Positions 21,699 to 29,636 of a DNA stretch of 34,980 bases are shown here, in pieces. This stretch comes from a virus. The position numbers and the translations under genes are program-made. Below the pieces are notes generated by a model. It did not search any database and was not told where the DNA came from. It saw only the letters and a list, made by a program, of their open reading frames with translations. The DNA is taken from positions 1 to 34,980 of IMG/VR virus record IMGVR_UViG_3300019926_000023; one strand, given 5' to 3'. How positions within the stretch are numbered: position 1 is the first letter of the stretch; each line of letters begins with the position of its first letter.

Positions 21699-24316
21699 TG
21701 GAATGGGTTGCTCGTATCGTTATTTATATCCAATTCTTGCGCTTTCTTACCTTCACGAAGCTCAGAGAACTTCCAATCAACCTCGTTGATGATTGGGGCA
21801 ATTGGTTTTCGGATTGCACGCTCTATAATAGCTTCTTTATCGAATTTAAATCCTTCGGGTATATCTTCATTCCATTCAAACGCAACCACATCTGTCTGTG
21901 GTAGTCCGGGTGGTGTGTCCTTAACCATGTACACAAATGGACTATCACCCTCACCAAACTCATACCCAAGATGCTCGTTGGAATACATCGAAGCTCTTGG
22001 AACCTGTCTGTTCGGGTAATCTTCCAAATCTTTATTGATTGAACCGGGCAGGGCGAACTTCTTCACATCAGGATGCTCTTCATCAATATCATCAATAATA
22101 GATTGGACAAAGGCAGAAACGTCTTTGAAATTAGCAGATAGCAATATCATCTCGATAACTTTCTTCTGTAGATCAGCAGTTACCTCCGGGCTATCGGAAC
22201 GTCTAAATTCAAATCCCGAAATAGAGACATTCGGATCTGAATAATACGTTCCCTCTTTCCAAGCTATGTTACCTGCATATCGTTTCTTTTTCCCCAATTG
22301 GATGAAGGTATCATATACCTTTTCTGCTTCCCACATCATGCAAGTGTATTCATCACCGTGCAAATCAGAATTAACAAGGAACGGGTGCTTCTTATCGTAA
22401 CCGCAATCAGAAAGTATCTCTGAAGCATCCGAATCCATCTCTGCTGAAACAGCCTTCAACTCGTTAACTCTTTCTTCGACTGTATCTTCAGTTAGTTGTA
22501 TCACATGGCTATCCGTATCAGAGTATATGTGTTCATAACCCAACCTATTAATCGTTTGTTCTCCTTTCCACAACGTATATCGGGCTGTAGATGTAACAGC
22601 ATCACCGAGATATTCATTCGACAGACGGTAGTATTTTGAGCTAACGTTGCCATAGATCGAATTCATCACAACCTTTGTCGCACCTTGCTTCCTATCCCAC
22701 TTTCTCTCTTCTTGCGGATCATCAGCATCATACATCTTCTCTTTCTCTCTATTCCGCTTCTTGAACAGTTTCTTTGTTGTTCTCGGAATCAAACCTTCAC
22801 GGTCAAGAGACGCATACAACCAATCATAGTCGATTGAACTCTGTAAAATATCCCCATCTACGTCTTTTGGTTCCGGAACCTTCGGTATCTTAACATACTC
22901 ATCGAAATCTTCAGGACTTTCTGCTACCGTTTCCGTAGATATATTCCAAGTAATAATAGCAGAGGGGTAGAGACTCTTCAGGTCTGATACACCCAAGTTA
23001 TCCTTTGTCCCATCAATGGCATCAGCGACATAACCACCAGCATTTTCCACAAGTTCAGACTCATCGGCAGAGGGAAGTATTTCATCATCCTTACGACGAC
23101 TCATGATATACCCATCAACAAGTCTCTTCTCAAAGAAAGTATCATAGATGGGAATAGAACAAACATCCCCCATCTCGTAGAAGAAGTTGTGTACATCATT
23201 CGCATCATCAAGCATTACAGTAAGAATAACGTCAACGATATTGTACCCAATAAGCCTCTCAGGATAGTTCTGCCAATCTTCGTTAATATCTACATCATCC
23301 ACTTTACCCACACCCAACTCTTCATTAGAAACATAATCGAGACTCTTAGAACGCCAATTAGAGAAGGTCATTTTATCACAGAACCCTCTCATCATATCAA
23401 AAGATGGCAAACCCCTAATTCGCATACGTTTGTTATTTGTCCACCCCACATCTCCAAAAGGGGATAGCCGTGACTTACTAACACCATCAAGATCAGAGAA
23501 TCGGTTAATGATATACTCGTAGTCGAAATCAGTCCAATTCCACCCACTCGTTAAGTCAAACTCCTTTTCCCTAACATAGTTAATGAAGGAGTTAGCCATA
23601 CTCGCTTCTGTTGGTGAGACAGATAGATTGATAGATGTATTTTCGTAACCATCCTCTGTTTCAATCTGTGACTCAACAATCTCTCTTACTTCAGCAGGAT
23701 TGGAGAGAGAATCATACTTATCGTAATAGAAAACAGAATATTCATCGTCGTAGTTATCGTATGCACATATAACGTTAATGGGTTGCGAAGCTAACTCTCT
23801 TGTCCGGTCAAATGACTCATCACCAATTCTCACCTCAATATCAGCAAGCATGACCCGTGGTTCAATCGCCTCATCGAAATCGGGGTCAAGGTCTATAGAC
23901 TCATAACCGTATATTTCTATCCCGTTGTTTGTGTCCTGTGGCTCATCCGGTAATCGAACGTAGCCACTTATCCCATCAATGATAGAAAGCTTCCGATACA
24001 TGGGGATATCGGATTCGTAGTGTTCATCGACATAATCAGCCATTGTATCGTTATCGTTTGAACTATTCACCTTAGACGGTTTAGTGGTAACTATCTTCTT
24101 TAGAGTTTCATCAAACAAGCTCTCGTATCCGTGTTCAATGCGTTTAATCCAATTCCGTTCTGGTATATCAGCATCTTCATGCACGAAACCCCACGGTTCT
24201 ACATCGGTTATATAGCAGTTTTTCTTAGAACCATCTTTCATCCGAATACCAACCCGTGCAACAGGTCCATACTGAGTTGATTCCTTATAATCAACCCAAA
24301 CGACTCTACCAATCAT
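21695..24316 (-). CDS. polB: Family B DNA polymerase
   Basis: 873 residues, full length. Proofreading exonuclease: Exo I D-I-E (159-161), Exo II N-W-T-D-F-D (260-265), Exo III Y-N-I-V-D (358-362). Polymerase: A-G-G-Y (427-430), motif A S-D-L-K-S-L-Y-P-S (444-452), motif B K-V-V-M-N-S-I-Y-G (548-556), motif C Y-S-D-T-D-S (598-603). All catalytic acids are present and no intein interrupts them. It is the main replicative polymerase of the element. N-terminal 150 residues are divergent. It heads the overlapping cluster polB - ribbon protein - mini-ribbon - rfcL. The C-terminus (N-P-F-Q) shows no PIP box. Confidence 0.95.
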   Translation of the reverse strand: MIGRVVWVDYKESTQYGPVARVGIRMKDGSKKNCYITDVEPWGFVHEDADIPERNWIKRIEHGYESLFDETLKKIVTTKPSKVNSSNDNDTMADYVDEHYESDIPMYRKLSIIDGISGYVRLPDEPQDTNNGIEIYGYESIDLDPDFDEAIEPRVMLADIEVRIGDESFDRTRELASQPINVICAYDNYDDEYSVFYYDKYDSLSNPAEVREIVESQIETEDGYENTSINLSVSPTEASMANSFINYVREKEFDLTSGWNWTDFDYEYIINRFSDLDGVSKSRLSPFGDVGWTNNKRMRIRGLPSFDMMRGFCDKMTFSNWRSKSLDYVSNEELGVGKVDDVDINEDWQNYPERLIGYNIVDVILTVMLDDANDVHNFFYEMGDVCSIPIYDTFFEKRLVDGYIMSRRKDDEILPSADESELVENAGGYVADAIDGTKDNLGVSDLKSLYPSAIITWNISTETVAESPEDFDEYVKIPKVPEPKDVDGDILQSSIDYDWLYASLDREGLIPRTTKKLFKKRNREKEKMYDADDPQEERKWDRKQGATKVVMNSIYGNVSSKYYRLSNEYLGDAVTSTARYTLWKGEQTINRLGYEHIYSDTDSHVIQLTEDTVEERVNELKAVSAEMDSDASEILSDCGYDKKHPFLVNSDLHGDEYTCMMWEAEKVYDTFIQLGKKKRYAGNIAWKEGTYYSDPNVSISGFEFRRSDSPEVTADLQKKVIEMILLSANFKDVSAFVQSIIDDIDEEHPDVKKFALPGSINKDLEDYPNRQVPRASMYSNEHLGYEFGEGDSPFVYMVKDTPPGLPQTDVVAFEWNEDIPEGFKFDKEAIIERAIRKPIAPIINEVDWKFSELREGKKAQELDINNDTSNPFQ

Positions 24317-24359
24317 TGCTCTTAACTAAAAGACCGCTGCTTATTAATGTTCGGTTCTG

Positions 24360-24467
24360 CTACAGATGAAGGTCTTCTTTATAAGCCTTTTTATAACATT
24401 CAGGACAAATACGCATATTTCCGGAAGTTTTGTTTTCACAACCTTCTACCTTACAAGTCTCATTCAT
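24360..24467 (-). CDS. Zinc-binding micro-protein
   Basis: 35 residues: C-K-V-E-G-C and, 11 residues later, C-P-E-C, a treble-clef-like arrangement. It overlaps the upstream 57-residue ribbon gene by four bases and precedes polB by 43 bases. Unknown function. Confidence 0.5.
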   Translation of the reverse strand: MNETCKVEGCENKTSGNMRICPECYKKAYKEDLHL

Positions 24468-24637
24468 AAAAACTTAGCACCTGTCCATTCGATACCCCAC
24501 TCTTTAAGTTCACAATTCGGACACCGGAGCGTGATTTCATTATCTTCTGCCCAATGGATCATACCAGCCTCTTCGCTTCCACAACCCGGACAAACTATCC
24601 AATTTTGACCTTTGTTGTGATATAGTGATTCAGTCAT
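24464..24637 (-). CDS. Zinc-ribbon protein
   Basis: 57 residues: V-C-P-G-C-G-S (15-21) and R-C-P-N-C-E (38-43) enclosing a beta hairpin, a classical zinc ribbon but not the window's N-x-K module. Overlaps the nuclease stop by four bases. Confidence 0.6.
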   Translation of the reverse strand: MTESLYHNKGQNWIVCPGCGSEEAGMIHWAEDNEITLRCPNCELKEWGIEWTGAKFL

Positions 24638-25410
24638 AGTTTAAAGGAAATGTTATGTGGTTTTACCTTCTCTGCCCCGACATACTCACTACAGATTCCC
24701 TTGTAATCACACCAATGGCAAACCGATTGCTCTTTCGGTGTTGCTTCAAACTCATCCTTAGTCTTTTCAGCACGAACTATTTTCTTGGCTGTATCGTGAA
24801 TGTTCTCCCAATAATTCTTCCAAATAGCGGCATTGTTATCCTTGCTATGCTTGCTTCCTTCTTCCTCTCTCAAGTAGAGAAACATAACAGTATCAGGCTC
24901 ATACCCATACTCGTTTTCAAATAACTTGGCGTAAACACCCGATTGAACCAACTCCTTTTGATCAGACATTACATTACCCGTCTTCCAATCAACTATAGTA
25001 TCGTTAGACATAACAAGGTCAGAGTAACCAACCCACTCAATATTTTGGAATTGGTTATCTTGCATAGTCCAACGTTCTTCTATATCTTTGATTCCGGGGA
25101 TACCGGCAAGGAAACGAGAAGCCGTCTCAAGGCACGTCTGAGCTTGTTCTTCAAATTCCGACCTGTCATACGGATACTCGGAATGAAGTTGCTCTGCTTC
25201 ATCTCTGAGTAGTTCTAAGACCACATCCTCGTTCTCTTGGACTCCGTACTCGTTTAGGATGTTTTCAATGCTTTCGTGAACAACGTTTCCAAGATATATG
25301 TGATCCGACTCTTCTTGCTCAATATCGACTCTATCCACATACTTATATTGGAACATTCGGTGGCACCTGTTCCATTTATTAATAGCAGATGCCGAAAGAT
25401 GTTCAATCAT
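24634..25410 (-). CDS. Cas4/RecB-like PD-(D/E)XK nuclease
   Basis: 258 residues. Nuclease motifs: G-N-V-V-H-E (41-46, histidine motif), V-G-Y-S-D-L-V (127-133), V-D-W-K-T-G (140-145), Q-S-G-V-Y (156-160, QxxxY). C16 together with C231, C234 and C240 fits the Fe-S cluster of Cas4/AddB-type exonucleases. Likely an end-processing exonuclease for recombination or genome maturation. No CRISPR array or cas genes lie nearby, so it is not called a CRISPR adaptation protein. Confidence 0.85.
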   Translation of the reverse strand: MIEHLSASAINKWNRCHRMFQYKYVDRVDIEQEESDHIYLGNVVHESIENILNEYGVQENEDVVLELLRDEAEQLHSEYPYDRSEFEEQAQTCLETASRFLAGIPGIKDIEERWTMQDNQFQNIEWVGYSDLVMSNDTIVDWKTGNVMSDQKELVQSGVYAKLFENEYGYEPDTVMFLYLREEEGSKHSKDNNAAIWKNYWENIHDTAKKIVRAEKTKDEFEATPKEQSVCHWCDYKGICSEYVGAEKVKPHNISFKL

Positions 25411-25564
25411 CTTTCTCCCAATGAACGTATATCTGCCCTTCCGATGGAAGTATATCCATTTTTGTTACGTGCTTATTATCGAAATCACCGTGTCTAAGAT
25501 ATTTTTCAATATCTACAATATTGTGTCTAATTGAAAACCTCATTGGGTTTTTTAAATCACTCAT
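25403..25564 (-). CDS. Hypothetical small protein
   Basis: 53 residues from the ATG at 25564 (M-S-D-L-K-N-P-M-R-F). An upstream reading to 25654 is rejected because it overlies the next gene. No motif; overlaps the nuclease start by eight bases. Confidence 0.45.
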   Translation of the reverse strand: MSDLKNPMRFSIRHNIVDIEKYLRHGDFDNKHVTKMDILPSEGQIYVHWEKDD

Positions 25565-25766
25565 TATCATCAACCTCAAACTCATGGTAAGCTTCGACCC
25601 ACCCCTTGTATCCACGCTTTTGAGATTCACCACTAAGGAAACCAAATATAACAAGATTATCTTTATCTTCCAAAGGCCACGGGTCAGATACCATATATAA
25701 GTCTAACAAGACACGAAACGCTTCATCTGTTATCTTGTCTCTTTCTGATAAAGTTTTATTGCTCAT
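25557..25766 (-). CDS. Hypothetical small protein
   Basis: 69 residues, acidic at the end (H-E-F-E-V-D-D-N-E), with a helical N-terminus (T-D-E-A-F-R-V-L-L-D-L-Y). Overlaps both neighbours by 4-8 bases. Not recognised. Confidence 0.5.
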   Translation of the reverse strand: MSNKTLSERDKITDEAFRVLLDLYMVSDPWPLEDKDNLVIFGFLSGESQKRGYKGWVEAYHEFEVDDNE

Positions 25767-25984
25767 GTATCACACCTTGCACAGTACAACTCATTTGTCT
25801 TTTGATTCATAAACATCTTTTGCTTACAAGAAGGGCATAGATTTGAAACGAATGTTCTTTCACCGGTATGTTTGTGTATGAGTACAAAGTCATTCTTTTC
25901 TCTATCTTCTTCTACTCGATAGTTTTCGGGATCATAAGGTAGTCCGGTTTCTTCAATTACAGCCTCTTCCCAAATATCTCGCAT
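25763..25984 (-). CDS. Hypothetical protein with C-terminal zinc ribbon
   Basis: 73 residues. A short acidic N-terminal part with L-P-Y-D-P-E-N-Y and F-V-L-I-H-K-H-T-G is followed by the recurrent ribbon C-P-S-C-K-Q-K-M-F-M-N-Q-K...L-Y-C-A-R-C. It follows RFC-S by eight bases, as other copies follow replication genes. Confidence 0.6.
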   Translation of the reverse strand: MRDIWEEAVIEETGLPYDPENYRVEEDREKNDFVLIHKHTGERTFVSNLCPSCKQKMFMNQKTNELYCARCDT

Positions 25985-25992
25985 GGTTTATC

Positions 25993-26970
25993 TTATTCGT
26001 AGTTTGGAATCGAAGCGTTACGAGCAACCGGAATTTGTGCCAAGAAGCTACCCAACTGAACGTGCGGGTTAGAACCTTCCTGAATGTTACGCTCTGTTTC
26101 ACCCAACCGACTAATCATGTACCACCGAACATCATCTTCTATAGTATCGTTGTACTTGATTGCGTTCATCAAAGAAGACGCAAACTTAGAGTAGTCAGTA
26201 ACTTCAGGAACAATATCATAGATGAGTGTTTCTTGAGCTTCTTCCATGTTGGCGCTTGCAGCGTTTTCGATCATCTCATCAATCTTGTCTTGTGGGACAG
26301 TCTGTGAAACAACGTCAATAATATCAGTTGTTAACACTCCTTCATCGACAGAGGTTTGTAGAGTATGAACAGCCCGGCGAGCATCACCGGAAGTATAATC
26401 CACAATGGAATCAATTGCTTCATCCTCATACTCAACTTCTGCCTTTTCACAAATCCGTTCAAGTAGTTGTTTTACCTGATGGTTATCAAGTCGTTTGAAC
26501 GGGAGTGAAATACACCGTGACTGAATCGGGTCAATTAATTTGTTTGGGTAGTTACAAGAAAGGATGAATCGGGTATTATCTGCATACTGTTCCATAATCC
26601 TCCGGAGTGCTGCCTGAGCGTCTTTTGTGAGGGAGTCAGCTTCATCAAGGTATATAATCTTGTAACCAAAGTCTCCCGCCGGGGATTGCTTCGCAAGAGA
26701 CTTGATACGGTCACGAACAACATCTATACCACGTTCATCACTTGCGTTCATCTCGATCAAGTTAGAGGACCATCTATCCCCGTACTTGTCCTTAGCAAAA
26801 GCAACAGCAGTTGCCGTCTTCCCCGTACCGGCTGGTCCGTGAAGGAGAAGGTTAGGCATCGAATCATCATCTACCCAATCCTGAAGCCGGGCAATCGTCT
26901 TGTCGTGTCCGATAACTTCTGTGAGCGATTCAGGACGAAACCTTTCAACCCAAACCTCGTTTTGAATCAT
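25993..26970 (-). CDS. rfcS: Replication factor C small subunit
   Basis: 325 residues, the normal archaeal length. N-terminus W-V-E-R-F-R-P is the RFC box; Walker A H-G-P-A-G-T-G-K-T (44-52), Walker B I-I-Y-L-D-E-A-D (105-112), sensor/arginine finger S-R-C (151-153). It forms the hetero-oligomeric clamp loader with RFC-L. No intein. Transcribed from the promoter near 27295 together with the 96-residue gene in front of it. Confidence 0.95.
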   Translation of the reverse strand: MIQNEVWVERFRPESLTEVIGHDKTIARLQDWVDDDSMPNLLLHGPAGTGKTATAVAFAKDKYGDRWSSNLIEMNASDERGIDVVRDRIKSLAKQSPAGDFGYKIIYLDEADSLTKDAQAALRRIMEQYADNTRFILSCNYPNKLIDPIQSRCISLPFKRLDNHQVKQLLERICEKAEVEYEDEAIDSIVDYTSGDARRAVHTLQTSVDEGVLTTDIIDVVSQTVPQDKIDEMIENAASANMEEAQETLIYDIVPEVTDYSKFASSLMNAIKYNDTIEDDVRWYMISRLGETERNIQEGSNPHVQLGSFLAQIPVARNASIPNYE

Positions 26971-27261
26971 TCACTCTTTGATTGCCTCTCCGTCGTTATA
27001 AGACTTACCTCTCGTACTAACATCGTCCGAATCAATGATATGCTGAAAATCAATCATCATAGTCCACGGACGTTTTTCTTCAGCAGAATATAAGTCTGAA
27101 CGTTCATTGTTAATCCACTCTCTATCACGAACAGCCGCTTCTTCAGACTGGTAGATTCCAAGAAGTTCCCCACGAGGATAAATGTCTAACTCACCATACG
27201 GGTCTTCTTCGCCTTCAACATCTTTGTTTGGAATCTTCCACAAACAGACAACCTTTGACAT
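26971..27261 (-). CDS. Hypothetical protein, first gene of the RFC-S operon
   Basis: 96 residues, begins M-S-K-V-V-C-L-W-K-I-P, mixed alpha/beta, acidic. Directly abuts rfcS (one base between its stop and the rfcS start). No motif recognised. Confidence 0.55.
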   Translation of the reverse strand: MSKVVCLWKIPNKDVEGEEDPYGELDIYPRGELLGIYQSEEAAVRDREWINNERSDLYSAEEKRPWTMMIDFQHIIDSDDVSTRGKSYNDGEAIKE

Positions 27262-27287
27262 AGTTTACAGCTTATTCTTAAACTTGG

Positions 27288-27300
27288 AGGGTTATAAATA
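27288..27300 (-). promoter_or_regulatory. TATA box of the RFC-S operon
   Basis: TATTTATAA on the minus strand, centred about 34 bases upstream of the ATG at 27261, would give a leader of a few bases. It is a strong match to the archaeal TATA consensus. Confidence 0.55.
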
Positions 27301-27310
27301 CTTCGTTTGT

Positions 27311-27317
27311 AAAAAAA
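27311..27317 (-). terminator. Oligo-T tract after the candidate ncRNA
   Basis: Seven Ts on the minus strand directly after the closing stem (G-G-G-C-T-A-A then T7). Archaeal RNA polymerase terminates at such tracts. Confidence 0.45.
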
Positions 27318-27320
27318 TTA

Positions 27321-27417
27321 GCCCGTCAGTCCACAGGAAGAAACCCCAAAAACTCCTGTTTCATCCATGTAGCATCAGTATAACGCTGTCGGGGTTGATC
27401 TTCGCGTTAGTGACCGG
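27321..27417 (-). ncRNA. Candidate structured RNA with kissing hairpins
   Basis: Read on the minus strand, this non-coding spacer folds as follows. GTCA (27414-27411) pairs with TGAC (27328-27325), extended by CC/GG. Hairpin 1 is TAACGC/GCGTTA (27409-27404 with 27386-27381), loop 17. Hairpin 2 is ACAGGA/TCCTGT (27359-27354 with 27338-27333), loop 15. Loop 1 contains AACCCC and loop 2 contains GGGGTT, exact complements. A TATA-like ATATAA sits at 27441-27436, about 22-25 bases before the fold, and TTTTTTT (27317-27311) follows it. G+C is higher than the flanks. Not a tRNA: no T-loop. The longest open frame inside is 16 codons. Confidence 0.5.
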
Positions 27418-27435
27418 ATGCAGGCTATTGTAAAC

Positions 27436-27441
27436 TTATAT
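27436..27441 (-). promoter_or_regulatory. TATA-like box for the candidate ncRNA
   Basis: ATATAA on the minus strand between the primase stop and the structured element. The implied start, 22-26 bases on, falls at the 5' base of the outer stem. Confidence 0.4.
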
Positions 27442-27473
27442 CCAAATTTACTTAAAGGTTTTGGGGTTTTGCT

Positions 27474-28613
27474 TTAAAATTGACATTCACCGGAGGTCCA
27501 TGAATATGTTTCGCAACTTTCTGGATCATCAGTCCTTGTACAGAAACCGCGCTTCATCATCGTACTACATGAATACTCTGAATATCTCTTCTTTTTAGCT
27601 TGCTTAACAAACTTTCTCGTTAGGTCAGATTTAAAGTCAATCCAATTCAATCCTCTTGAAACTTCAACTATTTCGTTTACTGAAAATCCCGCGTTAAGCA
27701 TATGGATAGCAAAATTGAGACGTATGTGATGATCAGGATTGCTCTGTTTGATTCTCTCCCGAACACAGGGCATATGGATAGCGTTATCTACTAACATTTC
27801 AGCATAGGAATCAACCTCAGAGCTAACGTCTCTGCTCTCAACTTCCTTCACCGGAGCATTATCCAAATCGGTTTTCTCGTAGTCTTCGTACAAGTCCATC
27901 TCCGGTCTATTCTTCATATCATACCGTTCGGAATATTCTATTTGTCGGGGAGAAGCTGATTCAGCAAATACATCATCGAGAGTCATACCCATAACATCTC
28001 TCCCGGTTAACGGGATAGTCCAAACACCACAGGATACAGCCTCTCCGTTTTCTGTATCTATCCTTTGTGCGTTTGGAACACGTAGAATCCTCCTTACATC
28101 AGTAATTACTTTCCTATCGTGTGTATCCAAATCGCACTCATCAACTAACATATTCGATGTAGATACTTTCTTCCGAACAGGATTAACTTCTTCTTGGTAA
28201 AGGAGATATGTATGAAAGCCAAGCCCTGAGAAAACTGTGAGCGTAGGTATTTCTTCTTGATACGCATACCCAACAAGACTTTCTACATCTTCCCAAACAG
28301 AACCAAGAACATGATGTAAAAGGTCCGGATCTTCTCTCATTCGCTGTATCTTCATTCTATCCGAAGATACATTAGAAAATGCAGAGTCTTTCTTAGCACT
28401 ATCAAAGTCAAAAAATACTGAAGAAAGAACGGGTCGCATATCAGACCTAAACCGGCAAGTCGAACAATAGACATTTTTATCTGGTCTAACTTTCTTGAAA
28501 AACGAATCAAACGACTTTTCAGAGTGTATGTAAAACTGCCTCATTTCTCCATTCTTTGAAGCGGCTACCGAACGAGGGAATCCGTTGTATAGAATCCGTG
28601 AGGCAGTATCCAT
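27474..28613 (-). CDS. Archaeo-eukaryotic primase with PriL-like C-terminus
   Basis: 379 residues from the ATG at 28613; the frame opens with a TTG six codons earlier. AEP catalytic features: V-F-F-D-F-D-S (67-72) with the metal-binding D-x-D, and F-S-G-L-G-F-H (128-134). A Y-C-S-T-C pair (49-53) may bind zinc. After residue 270 the sequence resembles the Fe-S domain of PriL: M-P-C-V-R-E-R, R-L-N-F-A-I-H-M-L, then S-C-S-T-M-M-K-R-G-F-C and two further late cysteines. So catalytic and PriL-like parts are in one chain. It makes primers for PolB; gene neighbours are PCNA and RFC-S. Confidence 0.85.
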   Translation of the reverse strand: MDTASRILYNGFPRSVAASKNGEMRQFYIHSEKSFDSFFKKVRPDKNVYCSTCRFRSDMRPVLSSVFFDFDSAKKDSAFSNVSSDRMKIQRMREDPDLLHHVLGSVWEDVESLVGYAYQEEIPTLTVFSGLGFHTYLLYQEEVNPVRKKVSTSNMLVDECDLDTHDRKVITDVRRILRVPNAQRIDTENGEAVSCGVWTIPLTGRDVMGMTLDDVFAESASPRQIEYSERYDMKNRPEMDLYEDYEKTDLDNAPVKEVESRDVSSEVDSYAEMLVDNAIHMPCVRERIKQSNPDHHIRLNFAIHMLNAGFSVNEIVEVSRGLNWIDFKSDLTRKFVKQAKKKRYSEYSCSTMMKRGFCTRTDDPESCETYSWTSGECQF

Positions 28614-28640
28614 TCTTACTTCACGATACAAGACAAGAGG

Positions 28641-28649
28641 TTAAAAGGA
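28641..28649 (-). promoter_or_regulatory. TATA-like box for the primase
   Basis: CCTTTTAAC on the minus strand, 28-36 bases before the primase ATG at 28613, immediately next to the PCNA stop. Confidence 0.4.
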
Positions 28650-29477
28650 TTACGCAGTTGGGAGAAGCGCATACCGACAAGTCATACCGGACTCATCATA
28701 GACAACAGAAAGGGGATGGTCTTGTTCAGTCATAACTTCTACAGTCCCATCAATAGAACCGAATAGCTCCGCAAAGCCGCGAGAATAGGTATTCGATACA
28801 TCCGGCCCGTCAACAGAGTGTGCGTTGAGAGCGCCCGTAAGGGTGTTACGTTGGTTCTCATCAGTCGCCTCAAGCACAAGTTCACCATCTTCAATAGTCA
28901 CGGGATAACTATTGAGCGAAAATTCATCAAATTCCTTCGCACGAACGATACGGTTCAACTCAGATGTATCGACCGTGAACTTGGTACTCATAGGCTCACC
29001 GCTACTCTGCTTAGTCCATCGGTCCCGTTCATCGTACAGTTGAGTAACAGAGAGTAGCATAGACTCAAGGTAACTGTTACTCGTCGGGATATAGATGGTA
29101 GCAGTAAGCTCTCCATCTAACTCCATCACAGACGAAAGCCTATCATCACCATTACCGAAGATTGAAACAGTAACGCTCTCTCCACCAACAAAATCAAGGT
29201 ACTGTCTCATCTCTTCAGCATCAATGATAGCCTCTGTACCGGCTTCCTCATCAACATCTCCATCTAACGTAAGATCGTTCAGGAATTCCTCTCGGAAGGT
29301 ACAGTACGAGGTAATCGACTCTCCCGCATTTGCGATACTCCGGATTCCACCCTCAAAGATGTTCAGGTAAACTTCTTTGTACCTGTCTTCAAGAGGTGCG
29401 GTAGCGTGGTTGATAATCTTGTAAACGTCGCCCGTATCAACGGTAAACGACGCTCGGTGTTCTAAATCTTCAGTCAT
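28650..29477 (-). CDS. pcn: PCNA-type sliding clamp
   Basis: 275 residues, slightly longer than cellular PCNA. Recognisable by the strand pattern, the acidic surface, T-F-x-V-D-T-S-E-L-N-R-I-V opening the second domain, and the end P-L-S-V-V-Y-D-E-S-G-M-T-C-R-Y-A-L-L-P, typical of archaeal PCNA. Encircles DNA as a trimer and tethers PolB and PIP-tailed partners. Its ATG overlaps the stop of the 48-residue gene upstream. Confidence 0.85.
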   Translation of the reverse strand: MTEDLEHRASFTVDTGDVYKIINHATAPLEDRYKEVYLNIFEGGIRSIANAGESITSYCTFREEFLNDLTLDGDVDEEAGTEAIIDAEEMRQYLDFVGGESVTVSIFGNGDDRLSSVMELDGELTATIYIPTSNSYLESMLLSVTQLYDERDRWTKQSSGEPMSTKFTVDTSELNRIVRAKEFDEFSLNSYPVTIEDGELVLEATDENQRNTLTGALNAHSVDGPDVSNTYSRGFAELFGSIDGTVEVMTEQDHPLSVVYDESGMTCRYALLPTA

Positions 29478-29623
29478 TATTGTTCGGGCTTGTAAAGGTC
29501 GTATTTGTTACCATCCTGATGCACAACCTCAACTACACCGTCTTCTAACTTATCCTTTACGGATACAACATCATCTTCGTCTGAGTTGATATCGTGAAAC
29601 TCAACGGTCGCAAACTTGACCAT
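29477..29623 (-). CDS. Small acidic protein next to PCNA
   Basis: 48 residues beginning M-V-K-F-A-T-V-E-F-H-D, acidic middle (D-E-D-D-V-V-S-V), ending Y-D-L-Y-K-P-E-Q. A single small beta domain is likely. Sits between the Sak4-like gene and PCNA, overlapping the latter. Function unknown. Confidence 0.5.
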   Translation of the reverse strand: MVKFATVEFHDINSDEDDVVSVKDKLEDGVVEVVHQDGNKYDLYKPEQ

Positions 29624-29636
29624 AATTCGATTTTTG

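Noticed and set aside
21695-24316. Inteins in PolB, RFC-S or RFC-L
   Set aside because: Catalytic motifs are contiguous and protein lengths normal; no intein splice blocks are visible.
24634-25410. CRISPR adaptation (Cas4) interpretation
   Set aside because: No repeat-spacer array and no other cas gene is present; the nuclease stands among replication genes.
27321-27425. tRNA in the spacer before the RFC-S operon
   Set aside because: No T-loop consensus and no cloverleaf; the fold has two hairpins only.
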